A DNA stretch of 64,000 nucleotides from Pseudomonas sp. BP8 (GCF_017875955.1 NZ_JAGINK010000001.1:563001-627000); one strand, 5' to 3'; counted from the stretch's first letter, positions 17,466-25,892 are shown. Numbers and translations: made by a program. The notes: generated by a model not told the origin, from the sequence alone.

Positions 17466-18287
17466 CTAGCGCTGATAGCCCTTGCCAAAATGCCGCTCCA
17501 GCCGAGCCTGCACCAGCTCCAGCAGGATCGACAGCACCCAGTAGATCACCGCCGCAGTGGTCAGCATCTCCAGGTAGCGATAGCTCGAACGCCCGTACGA
17601 CTGCGCCAGAAACATCACTTCCCAGACGCCCATCACCGAGATCAGTGACGAGTCCTTGAGCATCGAGATGAACTGGTTGGCGCTTGGCGGGATGATCGTG
17701 CGCATGGCCTGGGGCAGGGTGATGTGCCAGAAGATCGCCGCCGGGCGCATGCCCAGGGCGAGTGCCGCCTGGCGCTGGCCAAGGGCGACGCCGATGATGC
17801 CGGCGCGGAAGATCTCGCTCAGGTACGCGCCGTAGTTGAGCGACAGGGCGATGATCCCCGCTGCGATGGCGCCAGGCACCAGGCCAAGCTGCGGCAGGCC
17901 CAGGTAGATCAACAGGATCTGGATCAGCAGCGGCGTGCCACGGAAGAACGAGGTGTAGAAACTGGCCACGCCGAACAACACGGCACTCTTCGACAGCCGT
18001 GCCAGGGCGGCGGCAAAGCCCAGCGCGACCGATACCACCATCGAGCACAGGCACAGGAACAGGGTCAGCGCAGCACCCTGCAAGAAGCCATTGGGACCGA
18101 GTTTGAAGCCTGCCAGGTTGGGGAATTTCTCGACGATGATCGAGAACTTCAGGTCAAAACTGAGAAAGAAACCCACGAACAGCAACAGCAACACCAGCCA
18201 CGTCAGGTACAGGCGGGTGCGAAAGCCGAACAGGCGCGAAGCCGTCGCGGCAGCGACGGGCTTGGGTGCAGGTTGGTGGGCACTCAT
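17466..18287 (-). CDS. Polar amino acid ABC transporter permease
   Basis: This 273-residue inner-membrane permease of the HisM/GlnP family has about five or six spans. The start of the family domain is QGAALTLFLCLCSMVVS. The EAA loop, which docks the ATPase, is EIFRAGIIGVALGQRQAALA followed by LGMRPAAIFWHITLPQA. Its ATG overlaps the stop of the binding-protein gene as ATGA, so the two form an operon. No ATP-binding subunit is encoded nearby, so it must borrow one from another locus. Confidence 0.88.
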   Translation of the reverse strand: MSAHQPAPKPVAAATASRLFGFRTRLYLTWLVLLLLFVGFFLSFDLKFSIIVEKFPNLAGFKLGPNGFLQGAALTLFLCLCSMVVSVALGFAAALARLSKSAVLFGVASFYTSFFRGTPLLIQILLIYLGLPQLGLVPGAIAAGIIALSLNYGAYLSEIFRAGIIGVALGQRQAALALGMRPAAIFWHITLPQAMRTIIPPSANQFISMLKDSSLISVMGVWEVMFLAQSYGRSSYRYLEMLTTAAVIYWVLSILLELVQARLERHFGKGYQR

Positions 18288-19105
18288 TTACTGATGTCGG
18301 CGCCGATCCACTTCTGCGACAGCTTGGCCAGCGTGCCATCGGCTTTCAGCTCGGCGAATACCTGGCGCACCTTGGCGTCCCACTCCGGGTCGCCTTTTTC
18401 GATGGCTACCGAATTGGGCTCTTCATACAACGGCGCGCCCGCCAGCTTGAAACGCTTGTCCTGATCCAGGCGCGGCTGCGCGGTCACCAGGTTGGTCAGG
18501 ATCGCATCCAGGCGCACGCCAGCACCCAGGCCGAGGTCCTGGAAGGCGACGTTGTCGGTGTCATACGGTGCGATCTGGACGAAGTCGAAGGGGTATTCGA
18601 TCTTCTTGTCTTCGGCGCCTTCGATCACCAGGTTCTTGTTCAGGTAGCTCTCATAGCTGGAGGCGCTGGTCAGGCCGACCTTGAGGCCGTCGAGGTCCTT
18701 GGCTGCATGAATCCGATCATCCTTGGCATTTACCACGATCACTGCAGGCGAGGCGTAGTATTCCACCGGGAAGTCGAATACCTCGGCGCGGGCCTTGCTT
18801 GGCGTCATCGAGCAGATGCACAGGTCGTAGCGACCACTCCAGCGGCCAGCCGCGATGACGTCCCAGGACGGTGTTTCCAGGCGCAGCTTGACGCCGAGCT
18901 TGGCCGCCACAGCCTTGGCCACGTCGACGTCGAAACCATCGAGCTGGTTCTGGTCGTTGAGGAAGGAGAACGGCGGGTAGCTCTCCATCAGCACGTTGAC
19001 GACTTCCTTGCGCGACTCGACGCGGTCCAGGGTGGCACCGGCAAAGGCTGCAGAGGTGGCGCTCAAGGCCAGAAGGCCTGCGCAAAGCAAGGAAGACAAT
19101 CGCAT
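18284..19105 (-). CDS. Amino-acid ABC transporter substrate-binding protein
   Basis: The 273-residue periplasmic protein has a signal peptide (residues 1-22, ending SAAFA). A family 3 solute-binding fold follows: VNVLMESYPPFSFLNDQN at the start, then LDGFDVDVAKAVAAKLGV, and the hinge motif WDVIAAGRWSGRYDLCICSM. Residues of this type hold the amino acid's carboxylate and amine. The ligand is not readable. It is first in a two-gene operon with the permease and divergent from a homocysteine methyltransferase gene, so a sulphur amino acid is possible but unproven. Confidence 0.87.
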   Translation of the reverse strand: MRLSSLLCAGLLALSATSAAFAGATLDRVESRKEVVNVLMESYPPFSFLNDQNQLDGFDVDVAKAVAAKLGVKLRLETPSWDVIAAGRWSGRYDLCICSMTPSKARAEVFDFPVEYYASPAVIVVNAKDDRIHAAKDLDGLKVGLTSASSYESYLNKNLVIEGAEDKKIEYPFDFVQIAPYDTDNVAFQDLGLGAGVRLDAILTNLVTAQPRLDQDKRFKLAGAPLYEEPNSVAIEKGDPEWDAKVRQVFAELKADGTLAKLSQKWIGADISK

Positions 19106-19212
19106 GGAGTTACCTGGGAAAAAGTTGTTAAAAAAACCGGATTCGATATTTAATAGTTATAAGTTTGAAGTCACCAGTGAATAATATTCATATCAATATA
19201 AGCGGAAGTTAT

Positions 19213-20112
19213 ATGGCCGATCGGACGTTGGAAATTCTTGATGGCGGTATGGGTCGGGAGCTGCAGCGCCGAGGCGCGCCGTTCCGTCAGCCGGAGTGGT
19301 CGGCGCTTGCGCTGAGCGAGGCGCCGGAAGCGGTGGTGGCGGTGCATGCGGCCTATATCGAGGCTGGTGCCGGGGTGATCACCAGCAACAGTTACGCGGT
19401 GGTGCCGTTCCATATTGGAGACGCGCGTTTTGCCGATGAAGGCTTCGCCTTGGCCGCGACCGCCGGTCAGCTGGCGCGTACTGCAGCCGATGCCAGCCCA
19501 CGGCCGGTGCGCGTTGCCGGTTCCTTGCCGCCGTTGTTCGGCTCTTACCGCCCCGACCTTTTCGAACCACAGCGAGTGACCGAGGTACTGCTGCCGTTGG
19601 TGGTTGGCCTGGCGCCGTATGTCGATCTGTGGCTGGCCGAGACTCAGAGCGCCATCGCTGAAGTGCAGGCAATTGCCGCGCAGTTGCCGGCAGACGGCAA
19701 GCCGTTGTGGGTATCGTTCACCCTGCAGGATGAAGACGTCGGCGATGTGCCGACGCTGCGTTCAGGTGAAAGCGTGACCGAGGCAGCCGAAGCCGTGGCC
19801 AAGCTGGGCGTGAAAGCCATGCTGTTCAACTGCAGCCAGCCAGAGGTGATCGGTGCCGCGATTGACGCCGCACGCGAGGTGTTCGAGCGCCTCGCGGTGG
19901 ATATCGCCATCGGCGCCTACGCCAATGCCTTCCCGCCGCAGCCCAAGGACGCCACCGCCAACGATGGCCTGGACGAGCTGCGCGAAGACCTCGACCCACC
20001 GGGTTACCTGAGCTGGGCCCAGGATTGGCGTCAGCGCGGCGCCAGCCTGCTCGGCGGTTGCTGCGGCATCGGCCCAGAGCACATTGCCGAGCTCAAACGC
20101 CACCTGAGCTGA
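19213..20112 (+). CDS. Homocysteine S-methyltransferase family protein
   Basis: The 299-residue TIM-barrel enzyme uses three zinc-binding cysteines: Cys207 in FNCSQ, and Cys283 and Cys284 in GGCCGIG. The N-terminus (ILDGGMGRELQRRGAPF) and TSNSYAVVPFHI are typical of MmuM-type enzymes, which methylate homocysteine from S-methylmethionine or SAM. The ATG at 19213 is chosen because GGAAG precedes it and the upstream in-frame stretch is AT-rich and unlike the family. It is divergent from the ABC transporter pair. Confidence 0.85.
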   Translation: MADRTLEILDGGMGRELQRRGAPFRQPEWSALALSEAPEAVVAVHAAYIEAGAGVITSNSYAVVPFHIGDARFADEGFALAATAGQLARTAADASPRPVRVAGSLPPLFGSYRPDLFEPQRVTEVLLPLVVGLAPYVDLWLAETQSAIAEVQAIAAQLPADGKPLWVSFTLQDEDVGDVPTLRSGESVTEAAEAVAKLGVKAMLFNCSQPEVIGAAIDAAREVFERLAVDIAIGAYANAFPPQPKDATANDGLDELREDLDPPGYLSWAQDWRQRGASLLGGCCGIGPEHIAELKRHLS

Positions 20113-20115
20113 TAC

Positions 20116-20790
20116 TCAGCCCTGCTCGCGGCAAGCTTCCAGCGTCTTCGACTGACCCTCGGGGCGCTGGTTGTCGGCACTCAGCCAGCGTTCGAAACCC
20201 GCCGCCACTGCTGGCCACTCCTCATCGGTAATCGCGTACCACGCCGTGTCGCGGTTCTGGCCCTTGATCACCATGTGATTGCGGAACACCCCCTCGTAGA
20301 TGAAGCCGAAGCGCTCCGCTGCACGCTTGGAGCGGGCATTGGCGTTGTTGCACTTCCATTCCAGGCGGCGATTGCCCAGTTCGAAAGCCAACTTGCCCAG
20401 CAGATAGACCGCCTCGCTGCCCTTGGGGGTGCGCTGCATCGCTGCGCCAAAGGCTATGTGGCCGATTTCGATGCGGCCGTGGGCTGGCACGATCGACATC
20501 AGGCTGAGGATCCCTTGGACCTGGCCGCTGGTACGGTCGATGACGCTGTAAAACAGCGGATCTACGCTGGCAGCATTGCCTGCAAGCCATTGGTCGAAGG
20601 GCGCGCGCTCGGCAAACGGACCATAGGGCAGGTAGTCCCACAGGGCCGGATCGGATTGCGGGCCCTGCAATACCTCCCAGAGATCGTCTGCATGACGGAC
20701 CGGGTCGAGCTTCTCCAGGCGAATGAAACGCCCTTCAAGGGGCTCGGCTTGAGGCAAAGTCGCCGGCTGCCAGTTACTAAGCTGACTCAT
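20116..20790 (-). CDS. GNAT N-acetyltransferase (RimJ/RimL-like)
   Basis: The 224-residue protein opens with LEGRFIRLEKLDPVRHADDL, the usual start of RimJ/RimL-like acetyltransferases. Later segments are IEIGHIAFGAAMQRTPKGSE and RLEWKCNNANARSKRAAERF, then GFIYEGVFRNHMVIKGQNRD. Members acetylate N-termini, antibiotics or small amines; the substrate is unknown. The last part (after residue 205) is polar and poorly defined. It ends 3 bp after the convergent methyltransferase stop. Confidence 0.85.
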   Translation of the reverse strand: MSQLSNWQPATLPQAEPLEGRFIRLEKLDPVRHADDLWEVLQGPQSDPALWDYLPYGPFAERAPFDQWLAGNAASVDPLFYSVIDRTSGQVQGILSLMSIVPAHGRIEIGHIAFGAAMQRTPKGSEAVYLLGKLAFELGNRRLEWKCNNANARSKRAAERFGFIYEGVFRNHMVIKGQNRDTAWYAITDEEWPAVAAGFERWLSADNQRPEGQSKTLEACREQG

Positions 20791-20804
20791 GGGTGGCTCC
20801 TGTC

Positions 20805-21251
20805 TTACAGCGTTTGGCGAAATTGGATGAAGCCCGCACGCTCGGCGACCTGCTCGTAGAGGCCGATGGCGGGGGTGTTGGTTTCGTGGGTCAGCCAGTA
20901 CACCCTGCAGCAGCCGGCCGCTTTGGCGGTAGCGTTGACCTGTTCGATCAGTTGCCGGCCGACGCCCAGGCCACGCTGATCGCCGTCAACGTAGAGGTCT
21001 TGCAGGTAGCACGTGTTGGCGATGCTCCAGTTGGTTCGATGATAGATCCAGTTGACCATCCCCACCGCCTTGCCATCGACCCAGGCCAGTGCCGAGTGGG
21101 TCGGTTCTTGCGGATCGAGGATGCGCTGCCAGGTCACGGCGCTGACGTCATCGGCCAGCTCGGTTTGATAAAAGCGAAGATAGGCCTGCCACAGGGGCAG
21201 CCAGGCGGCGTGATCGTCGGCGCTGACCGGGCGGATAGTGACGCTGGACAT
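20805..21251 (-). CDS. GNAT N-acetyltransferase
   Basis: The 148-residue single-domain acetyltransferase has the acetyl-CoA loop in YVDGDQRGLGVGRQLIEQ (the R/Q-x-x-G-x-G/A pattern) and a terminal VYWLTHETNTPAIGLYEQVA segment. The substrate cannot be inferred. It lies in the same direction as a second GNAT gene and a PaiB-like gene, with short gaps, so all three may be one transcript. That is notable because PaiA (a GNAT) and PaiB are paired in Bacillus. Confidence 0.87.
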   Translation of the reverse strand: MSSVTIRPVSADDHAAWLPLWQAYLRFYQTELADDVSAVTWQRILDPQEPTHSALAWVDGKAVGMVNWIYHRTNWSIANTCYLQDLYVDGDQRGLGVGRQLIEQVNATAKAAGCCRVYWLTHETNTPAIGLYEQVAERAGFIQFRQTL

Positions 21252-21263
21252 TGGGCTATTCCT

Positions 21264-21893
21264 TCACAGTGGGCGCATCTGCGCCGCAAGTTGGTTGTTT
21301 TGTGGGTCGGTGCTGCTGGCAAGGCCCTGGCGCACGCCTTCGACGTCTTGCGCCGAGCGGTTCTGGCTGAGTTTGCGCGCACCTTGTAGGCGGGCGATGG
21401 GCAGACGGAAGCCGACGATGGCGCGCAGCATGCCTTCGATGTAGTCGCTGGGCGCATCGGCGACTTTCCAGGGCACGCTACGACCTTGCTCGTGCAGGTC
21501 GGTCAGGCGGCTGACGATGTCCAGCAGGCACGGGCCGTCCTGCACCACTTCCGCGGCGCCGTAGGCATGCACCGCCAGGTAGTTCCAGGTGGGCACCACC
21601 TTGGGATTGTCGAGCTTGCTTGGGTAGTAGCCAGGGCTGACATAAGCGTCGGCGCCGGCGAACACCAGCAACGCTTCAGCACCTTGCTCGAGAACTTGCC
21701 ACTGGCGGTTGGCGCGGGCCAGGTGGCCGTAAACGGTGCCGAACTGACCTTCGCCGGTGTCGATCAACACCGGTATATGGCTGGCCAGAAGGCCTTGCTC
21801 GTCGTGGGTCACCAGCACGGCCAGGCGGGTCTGCTGCATCTGCTGGTGCAGGCGCTCAAGGTCGTGCTCCTGATGCGGTTTGCTGTTGTACAT
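21264..21893 (-). CDS. FMN-binding PaiB-family protein
   Basis: From the ATG at 21893 (AAGGAA upstream) the protein has 209 residues. It shows the PaiB split-barrel flavin fold: ARANRQWQVLEQGAEALLVF, AYVSPGYYPSK and VVPTWNYLAVHAYG are the family signature. The end is PIARLQGARKLSQNRS. PaiB is annotated as a negative regulator of sporulation and protease genes in Bacillus; here it may instead be a flavin-dependent enzyme. Its neighbours are GNATs downstream and a divergent MocR-type regulator. Confidence 0.88.
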   Translation of the reverse strand: MYNSKPHQEHDLERLHQQMQQTRLAVLVTHDEQGLLASHIPVLIDTGEGQFGTVYGHLARANRQWQVLEQGAEALLVFAGADAYVSPGYYPSKLDNPKVVPTWNYLAVHAYGAAEVVQDGPCLLDIVSRLTDLHEQGRSVPWKVADAPSDYIEGMLRAIVGFRLPIARLQGARKLSQNRSAQDVEGVRQGLASSTDPQNNQLAAQMRPL

Positions 21894-21982
21894 GGTGAGT
21901 TCCTTGTCGAATGGCTCCATCCTAGGCAGGCTATTGGTCTAGGTTAAGAGCCATTGACGGTAGATTTGATAGGTCCAATGCA

Positions 21983-23509
21983 ATGAGCGAGCGTCCCTTG
22001 GTATTGCCATTCGATCCTGCCGGGATCGTTCTCGACCAGCATCGAGGGCTCAGTCAGCAGCTCTATCAGGCGTTACGCGCGCGCGTGCTCGATGGGCGTT
22101 TGAGCAGCGGCACGCGCCTGCCCGCTACTCGCGATCTGGCAGGGATGCTCTCGCTCTCGCGCAACAGTGTGGTGCGCGCCTATGACCAGTTGTATGCCGA
22201 AGGCTATATCGAAAGCCGGGTCGGGGATGGCACCTACGTCACCCAGCTGCCAAAACTATCCACACAACTGTCCACAGGGTTATCCCATGGGTTATCAACA
22301 GACTTATCCACATTTTTAGATAAAAGCACTGAGGATTTATCCAGTTTTGGCCGCTCCAGTGAGCCCTTGGAGCGTCTGAAAAATAACTACCTGCCGTCGC
22401 CAAAAGTCGGCCCGCCACGGGCATTCCGGGTGGGAGTTCCAGCTTTCGATCTGTTCCCGTTTGAGGTCTGGGCCAAGCTGCAAGCGGGCTTCTGGCGCAA
22501 TCCCGATCCAGCTCAACTTGGCTATGGCGACCCTGCGGGTGAGCCGCTGCTGCGTGAATTGATCGCCGCCTACCTGCGCCGCTCGCGGGGCATGTCGTGC
22601 ACGGCTGGACAAATAGTGATCACCAGTGGTGCGCAGGAGGCAATCAGCCTTTGTGCACAGTTGCTGATGCAGCCTGGCGACGAGGTAGCTGTGGAAAACC
22701 CTGGCTATCGCGCAGCAGGGCAGGCCTTCGCCGTTGCGGGTGGGCGGGTGCGGGGAGTGCCAGTAGACGATGAGGGGCTCGATTGCACCCGGCTCGCGGA
22801 CTTGACCGACTGCCGACTGGCCTATGTCACCCCGGCGCACCAGTATCCCACCGGGGTCACCATGAGCCTGGCCCGGCGCTTGGCATTGCTGGCGTGGGCC
22901 GAGCGCCAGGATGGCTGGATCATCGAGGATGACTACGATGGCGAGTACCGTTACAGCGGTGCACCGCTGGCGCCCTTGGCGGCCCTGGACCGGCACGGGC
23001 GGGTGTTGTACGTCGGTACCTTCGGCAAGATTGCCTTTCCCGCGTTGCGCATGGGCTACCTGGTGTTGCCGCAGCGTCTGGTCGAGGCGTTCAGCCAGGG
23101 CCGCGCGCTGGCGGTGCGGCACTCGGAAGTGGGCACGCAGTGCGTGATGGCGCAGTTCATCGCCCAGGGGCATTTTCAGCGGCATATTCGCCGTATGCGG
23201 CGGGCAGCGTTGAGCCGGCGCAATGTGCTCAAGGCGGGCTGGCCACAGGGCGTGGCGGGGTTGGGCGCGATGCCGCAGGTGTCGGCAGGGCTGCATGTGA
23301 AGGTGGCTGTGGATAACTTGGCGCGGGAAAGTGAGTTGGTAGCCAGCGCCGAGGCGGTCGGCGTCGAGGTGAATCCGCTGAGCCGTTACTGGCTGGAGGA
23401 CAGTGACGTGCCTATGGATAACCGCGCGGGGCTGGTGCTGGGGTTTGCCGCGGTACCGGAGGCGCAGATTGCTGATGCCTTGATGCGCTTGCGCAGGGCC
23501 TGGAGATAG
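21983..23509 (+). CDS. MocR/PdxR-family regulator (GntR HTH fused to aminotransferase fold)
   Basis: The 508-residue protein has a GntR winged HTH (about residues 18-86: LSQQLYQALRARVLDGRLSS, then TRLPATRDLAGMLSLSRNSV) and a class I aminotransferase-like domain from about 140. The PLP lysine is expected at Lys349 in YVGTFGKIAFPALRMGY. The linker (92-111) is five four-residue repeats LSTQ, LSTG, LSHG, LSTD, LSTF, encoded by 12-bp tandem DNA repeats. It is divergent from the PaiB-like gene, which it may control together with the GNATs. Confidence 0.92.
   Translation: MSERPLVLPFDPAGIVLDQHRGLSQQLYQALRARVLDGRLSSGTRLPATRDLAGMLSLSRNSVVRAYDQLYAEGYIESRVGDGTYVTQLPKLSTQLSTGLSHGLSTDLSTFLDKSTEDLSSFGRSSEPLERLKNNYLPSPKVGPPRAFRVGVPAFDLFPFEVWAKLQAGFWRNPDPAQLGYGDPAGEPLLRELIAAYLRRSRGMSCTAGQIVITSGAQEAISLCAQLLMQPGDEVAVENPGYRAAGQAFAVAGGRVRGVPVDDEGLDCTRLADLTDCRLAYVTPAHQYPTGVTMSLARRLALLAWAERQDGWIIEDDYDGEYRYSGAPLAPLAALDRHGRVLYVGTFGKIAFPALRMGYLVLPQRLVEAFSQGRALAVRHSEVGTQCVMAQFIAQGHFQRHIRRMRRAALSRRNVLKAGWPQGVAGLGAMPQVSAGLHVKVAVDNLARESELVASAEAVGVEVNPLSRYWLEDSDVPMDNRAGLVLGFAAVPEAQIADALMRLRRAWR
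22256..22315. repeat. Five 12-bp tandem repeats, each starting with a DnaA-box-like 9-mer
   Basis: The units begin ctatccaca, ctgtccaca, ttatcccat, ttatcaaca and ttatccaca at 22256, 22268, 22280, 22292 and 22304. The last is a perfect TTATCCACA DnaA box. A sixth related 9-mer, ttatccagt, lies at 22337-22345. The array is inside the linker of the MocR-type gene and stays in frame. Confidence 0.9.
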
Positions 23510-23533
23510 CCGGGGCTGCAAAGCAGCCCCCGG
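23510..23533. terminator. Hairpin between convergent genes
   Basis: The arms ccggggctg and cagcccccgg (one bulged C) enclose a caaag loop. It lies just after the MocR-type stop and before the end of the convergent binding-protein gene. There is no T-run, so efficiency is uncertain. Confidence 0.5.
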
Positions 23534-23540
23534 ACTCAAA

Positions 23541-24644
23541 TCAGGTCCCGGACTTGATCCGCGTCCAGGCTCGGGTCCGCGCCCGCTCCGCATCCCGCGG
23601 CAACGGCTTGAGCGTATACAGCGTGCTCATCGCCTCGGCCGTCGGATACAGATTGGGGTTATTACGAATCGCCGGGCTGACGTTCTCGGTCGCGTCCTTG
23701 TTCGGGTTCGGATAGCCGACAAAATCACTGATCGGCGCAATCACCTCAGGCCGCAGCAGGTAATTGATGAACACATGCGCATCGTCAGCGTTGGCCGCAT
23801 TCTTCGGTATGGCCAGCATGTCGAACCAGATCGGCGCGCCCTCTTTAGGCAGGCGCATGTCCACCACCACACCGTTGTTCGCCTCGCGCGCACGGTTGGC
23901 CGCCTGCGAGAAGCTGCCGGAATAGCCCACCGCCACGCAGATGTCGCCATTGGCGATGTCGGCCATGTACTTGGAGGAGTGGAAGTAGGTGACGTGTGGA
24001 CGAATCTTCAGCAGCAGCGCTTCGGCTTTCTTGTAGTCCTCGGGCTTGTTGCTGTTGGGGTCAAGGCCCAGGTACTTGAGGGCCAGTGGCAGAATTTCCG
24101 ACGGCGAATCGAGCAGGGCGACGCCGCACTGCTTGAGCTTGGCGAGGTTCTCTTCCTTGAAGATCAGATCCCAGCTGTCGACCGGCGCCGTGTCGCCGAG
24201 CGCGGCCTTGACCTTGGCCGGGTTGAAGCCGATCAGCACCGTGCCGTACATGTAGGGCACGGCAAACTTGTTGCCCGGGTCGTTGGCTTCGATGAGTTTC
24301 ATCAGCGCCGGGTCCAGATGCTGCCAATTGGGCAACTTGCTGCGATCCAGCGGCTGGAACACGCCGGCCTCGATCTGCTTGGCAAGAAACACGTTGGACG
24401 GCACCACCACGTCATACCCGGAGTTGCCGGTGAGCAGCTTGGCTTCCAGTGCCTCGTTGGTGTCGAAGATGTCGTAGATCAACTTGAGCTGGCTGTCTTT
24501 CTGGAAGTCGGTCAGGGTCTGTGGGGTGATGTAGTCGAACCAGTTGTACACGCGCAAGGTGCGCTGCTCGGCCTGCGCCTGAACCACCCCAGCAGCCAGG
24601 CTTACCGCGAGCAGAGGGGCGAGCAGGCGCGTGAGTCGGTTCAT
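23541..24644 (-). CDS. Polyamine ABC transporter substrate-binding protein (PotF-like)
   Basis: The 367-residue periplasmic protein starts at the ATG at 24644 (AGGAG upstream) with a signal peptide ending QAQA. The mature part begins LRVYNWFDYITPQTLTDFQK, the usual PotD/PotF opening. YDVVVPSNVFLAKQIEAGVF and YSGSFSQAANRA follow, the latter with aromatic residues of the polyamine site. It overlaps the upstream acetylpolyamine deacetylase gene as ATGA, so capture of (acetyl)polyamines and their deacetylation are linked. No permease or ATPase genes are adjacent. Confidence 0.92.
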   Translation of the reverse strand: MNRLTRLLAPLLAVSLAAGVVQAQAEQRTLRVYNWFDYITPQTLTDFQKDSQLKLIYDIFDTNEALEAKLLTGNSGYDVVVPSNVFLAKQIEAGVFQPLDRSKLPNWQHLDPALMKLIEANDPGNKFAVPYMYGTVLIGFNPAKVKAALGDTAPVDSWDLIFKEENLAKLKQCGVALLDSPSEILPLALKYLGLDPNSNKPEDYKKAEALLLKIRPHVTYFHSSKYMADIANGDICVAVGYSGSFSQAANRAREANNGVVVDMRLPKEGAPIWFDMLAIPKNAANADDAHVFINYLLRPEVIAPISDFVGYPNPNKDATENVSPAIRNNPNLYPTAEAMSTLYTLKPLPRDAERARTRAWTRIKSGT

Positions 24645-25687
24645 GGCTTGGCTCCTGGCTGAGCGCGCTGGAAGCCTTCCAGCACATTGACCGCGTTGAT
24701 GCCGATTTCCTCTACAGCGTAGCCGCCTTCCATGACGAACAGGGTCGGTTTGCCGAGGCGGCCAATGCGCTCGCCCATCTTCAGGTAATCCGGGCTGTCG
24801 AGCTTGAACTGCGAGATCGGATCGTCCTTGAAGGTGTCGACGCCAAGGGAGATCACCAGTACATCTGGCGCATAGCTTTCGATGCGCTGGCAGGCGTCTT
24901 CCAGGGCGTGGTTCCAGGCGTCCCAATCGCTGCCGGCGGGCAATGGATAGTTGATGTTGAAACCTTCTCCGGCGCCTTCGCCGGTCTCGTCGGCATAACC
25001 GAGGAAGAACGGGAATTCGTCTTGTGGATCGCCATGGATCGAGGCGAAGAACACTTCATTGCGCTGGTAGAAGATGTCTTGGGTGCCATTGCCGTGATGG
25101 TAGTCGACGTCAAAGATCGCCACTTTGCCCTGCCCCTGGTCGAGGAAGGCTTGGGCGGCGATGGCAGCGTTGTTCAGGTAGCAATAGCCGCCCATGACTT
25201 CGGCAGCGGCATGGTGGCCTGGTGGTCGGCACAGGGCGAAGGCCGCATGCGCGCCTTGCTGGATGGCCGCCTGGGCGGTGAGGGCGACCTGCGCGGCGCT
25301 GTAGGCGGCCTGCCAGGTGCCAGCAGTGATGGGGGCGCCCGCATCGAAGCTGTAGTAGCCCAGTTCGCCATGCAGGCCGCTGGGTTTGACCTGGCGCAGG
25401 GTCCGCGCTGGCCAAGTGAAAGGCAGCAGGTCGCCGTCGTGGCCCAGTGCTGCCCAGCGGGCCCAGGCGCCTTCGAAGAAGTTCAGGTAGTCGGCGCTGT
25501 GGATGCGTTGCAGCGGTGCGCGGCCAAAATCGGTCGGGCCCTGCACCGGGCCGAGGTTGCGTTTGTTGACCTGGTCGAGGACGTGGTCAGCGCGCGAAGG
25601 CATCTCGAAGCACGGCATCAGTTTGCCGTCGATCAGCTCGCAGCGGCCGTGGTGCAGGCGGTGATCATCGGAATAGATCGTCAGCAT
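24641..25687 (-). CDS. aphA: Acetylpolyamine amidohydrolase (histone deacetylase family)
   Basis: The 348-residue zinc hydrolase removes acetyl groups from acetylputrescine-type compounds. Class II deacetylase motifs are visible: CRPPGHHAAAEVMGGYCYLN with the two catalytic His, FDVDYHHGNGTQDIFY with zinc-binding Asp and His, SLGVDTFKDDP with the third zinc ligand, and VMEGGYAVEEIG at the end. Length and the EMPSRADHVLDQV start match Pseudomonas AphA/AphB. It is followed with a 4-bp overlap by a polyamine binding-protein gene. The A versus B paralogue assignment is uncertain. Confidence 0.87.
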   Translation of the reverse strand: MLTIYSDDHRLHHGRCELIDGKLMPCFEMPSRADHVLDQVNKRNLGPVQGPTDFGRAPLQRIHSADYLNFFEGAWARWAALGHDGDLLPFTWPARTLRQVKPSGLHGELGYYSFDAGAPITAGTWQAAYSAAQVALTAQAAIQQGAHAAFALCRPPGHHAAAEVMGGYCYLNNAAIAAQAFLDQGQGKVAIFDVDYHHGNGTQDIFYQRNEVFFASIHGDPQDEFPFFLGYADETGEGAGEGFNINYPLPAGSDWDAWNHALEDACQRIESYAPDVLVISLGVDTFKDDPISQFKLDSPDYLKMGERIGRLGKPTLFVMEGGYAVEEIGINAVNVLEGFQRAQPGAKP

Positions 25688-25800
25688 TTGTTGTTCTCCG
25701 GGGTAACTGGCGTGGGTCCATTGTCGCGGCCTGCCAGTGGCTGGAGAACGTCGGGGATGGCCAAAAGGGGATCGATGTGGCCATTGGGCTGGCCAGTCAC

Positions 25801-25884
25801 GGCCTCTTCGCGGGGCAAGCCCGCCTACAGGGGAACGCGGCGCACACAGAACCTGTAGGAGCGGGCTTGCCCCGCGAATAGGCC
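25801..25884. repeat. Inverted pair of REP elements
   Basis: REP copies at 25801-25831 and 25852-25884 face each other across 20 bp, between aphA and the AraC-type gene. The pair could fold as a long hairpin. Confidence 0.9.
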
Positions 25885-25892
25885 CTTACTGA

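Noticed and set aside
22256..22345. Replication origin
   Set aside because: Although DnaA-like 9-mers cluster here, they lie inside a coding linker, and there is no AT-rich unwinding region or dnaA gene nearby.
24645..24926. N-terminal extension of the PotF-like protein
   Set aside because: The frame continues upstream, but this stretch is antisense-like Arg-rich sequence overlapping aphA. The signal peptide and AGGAG support the start at 24644.
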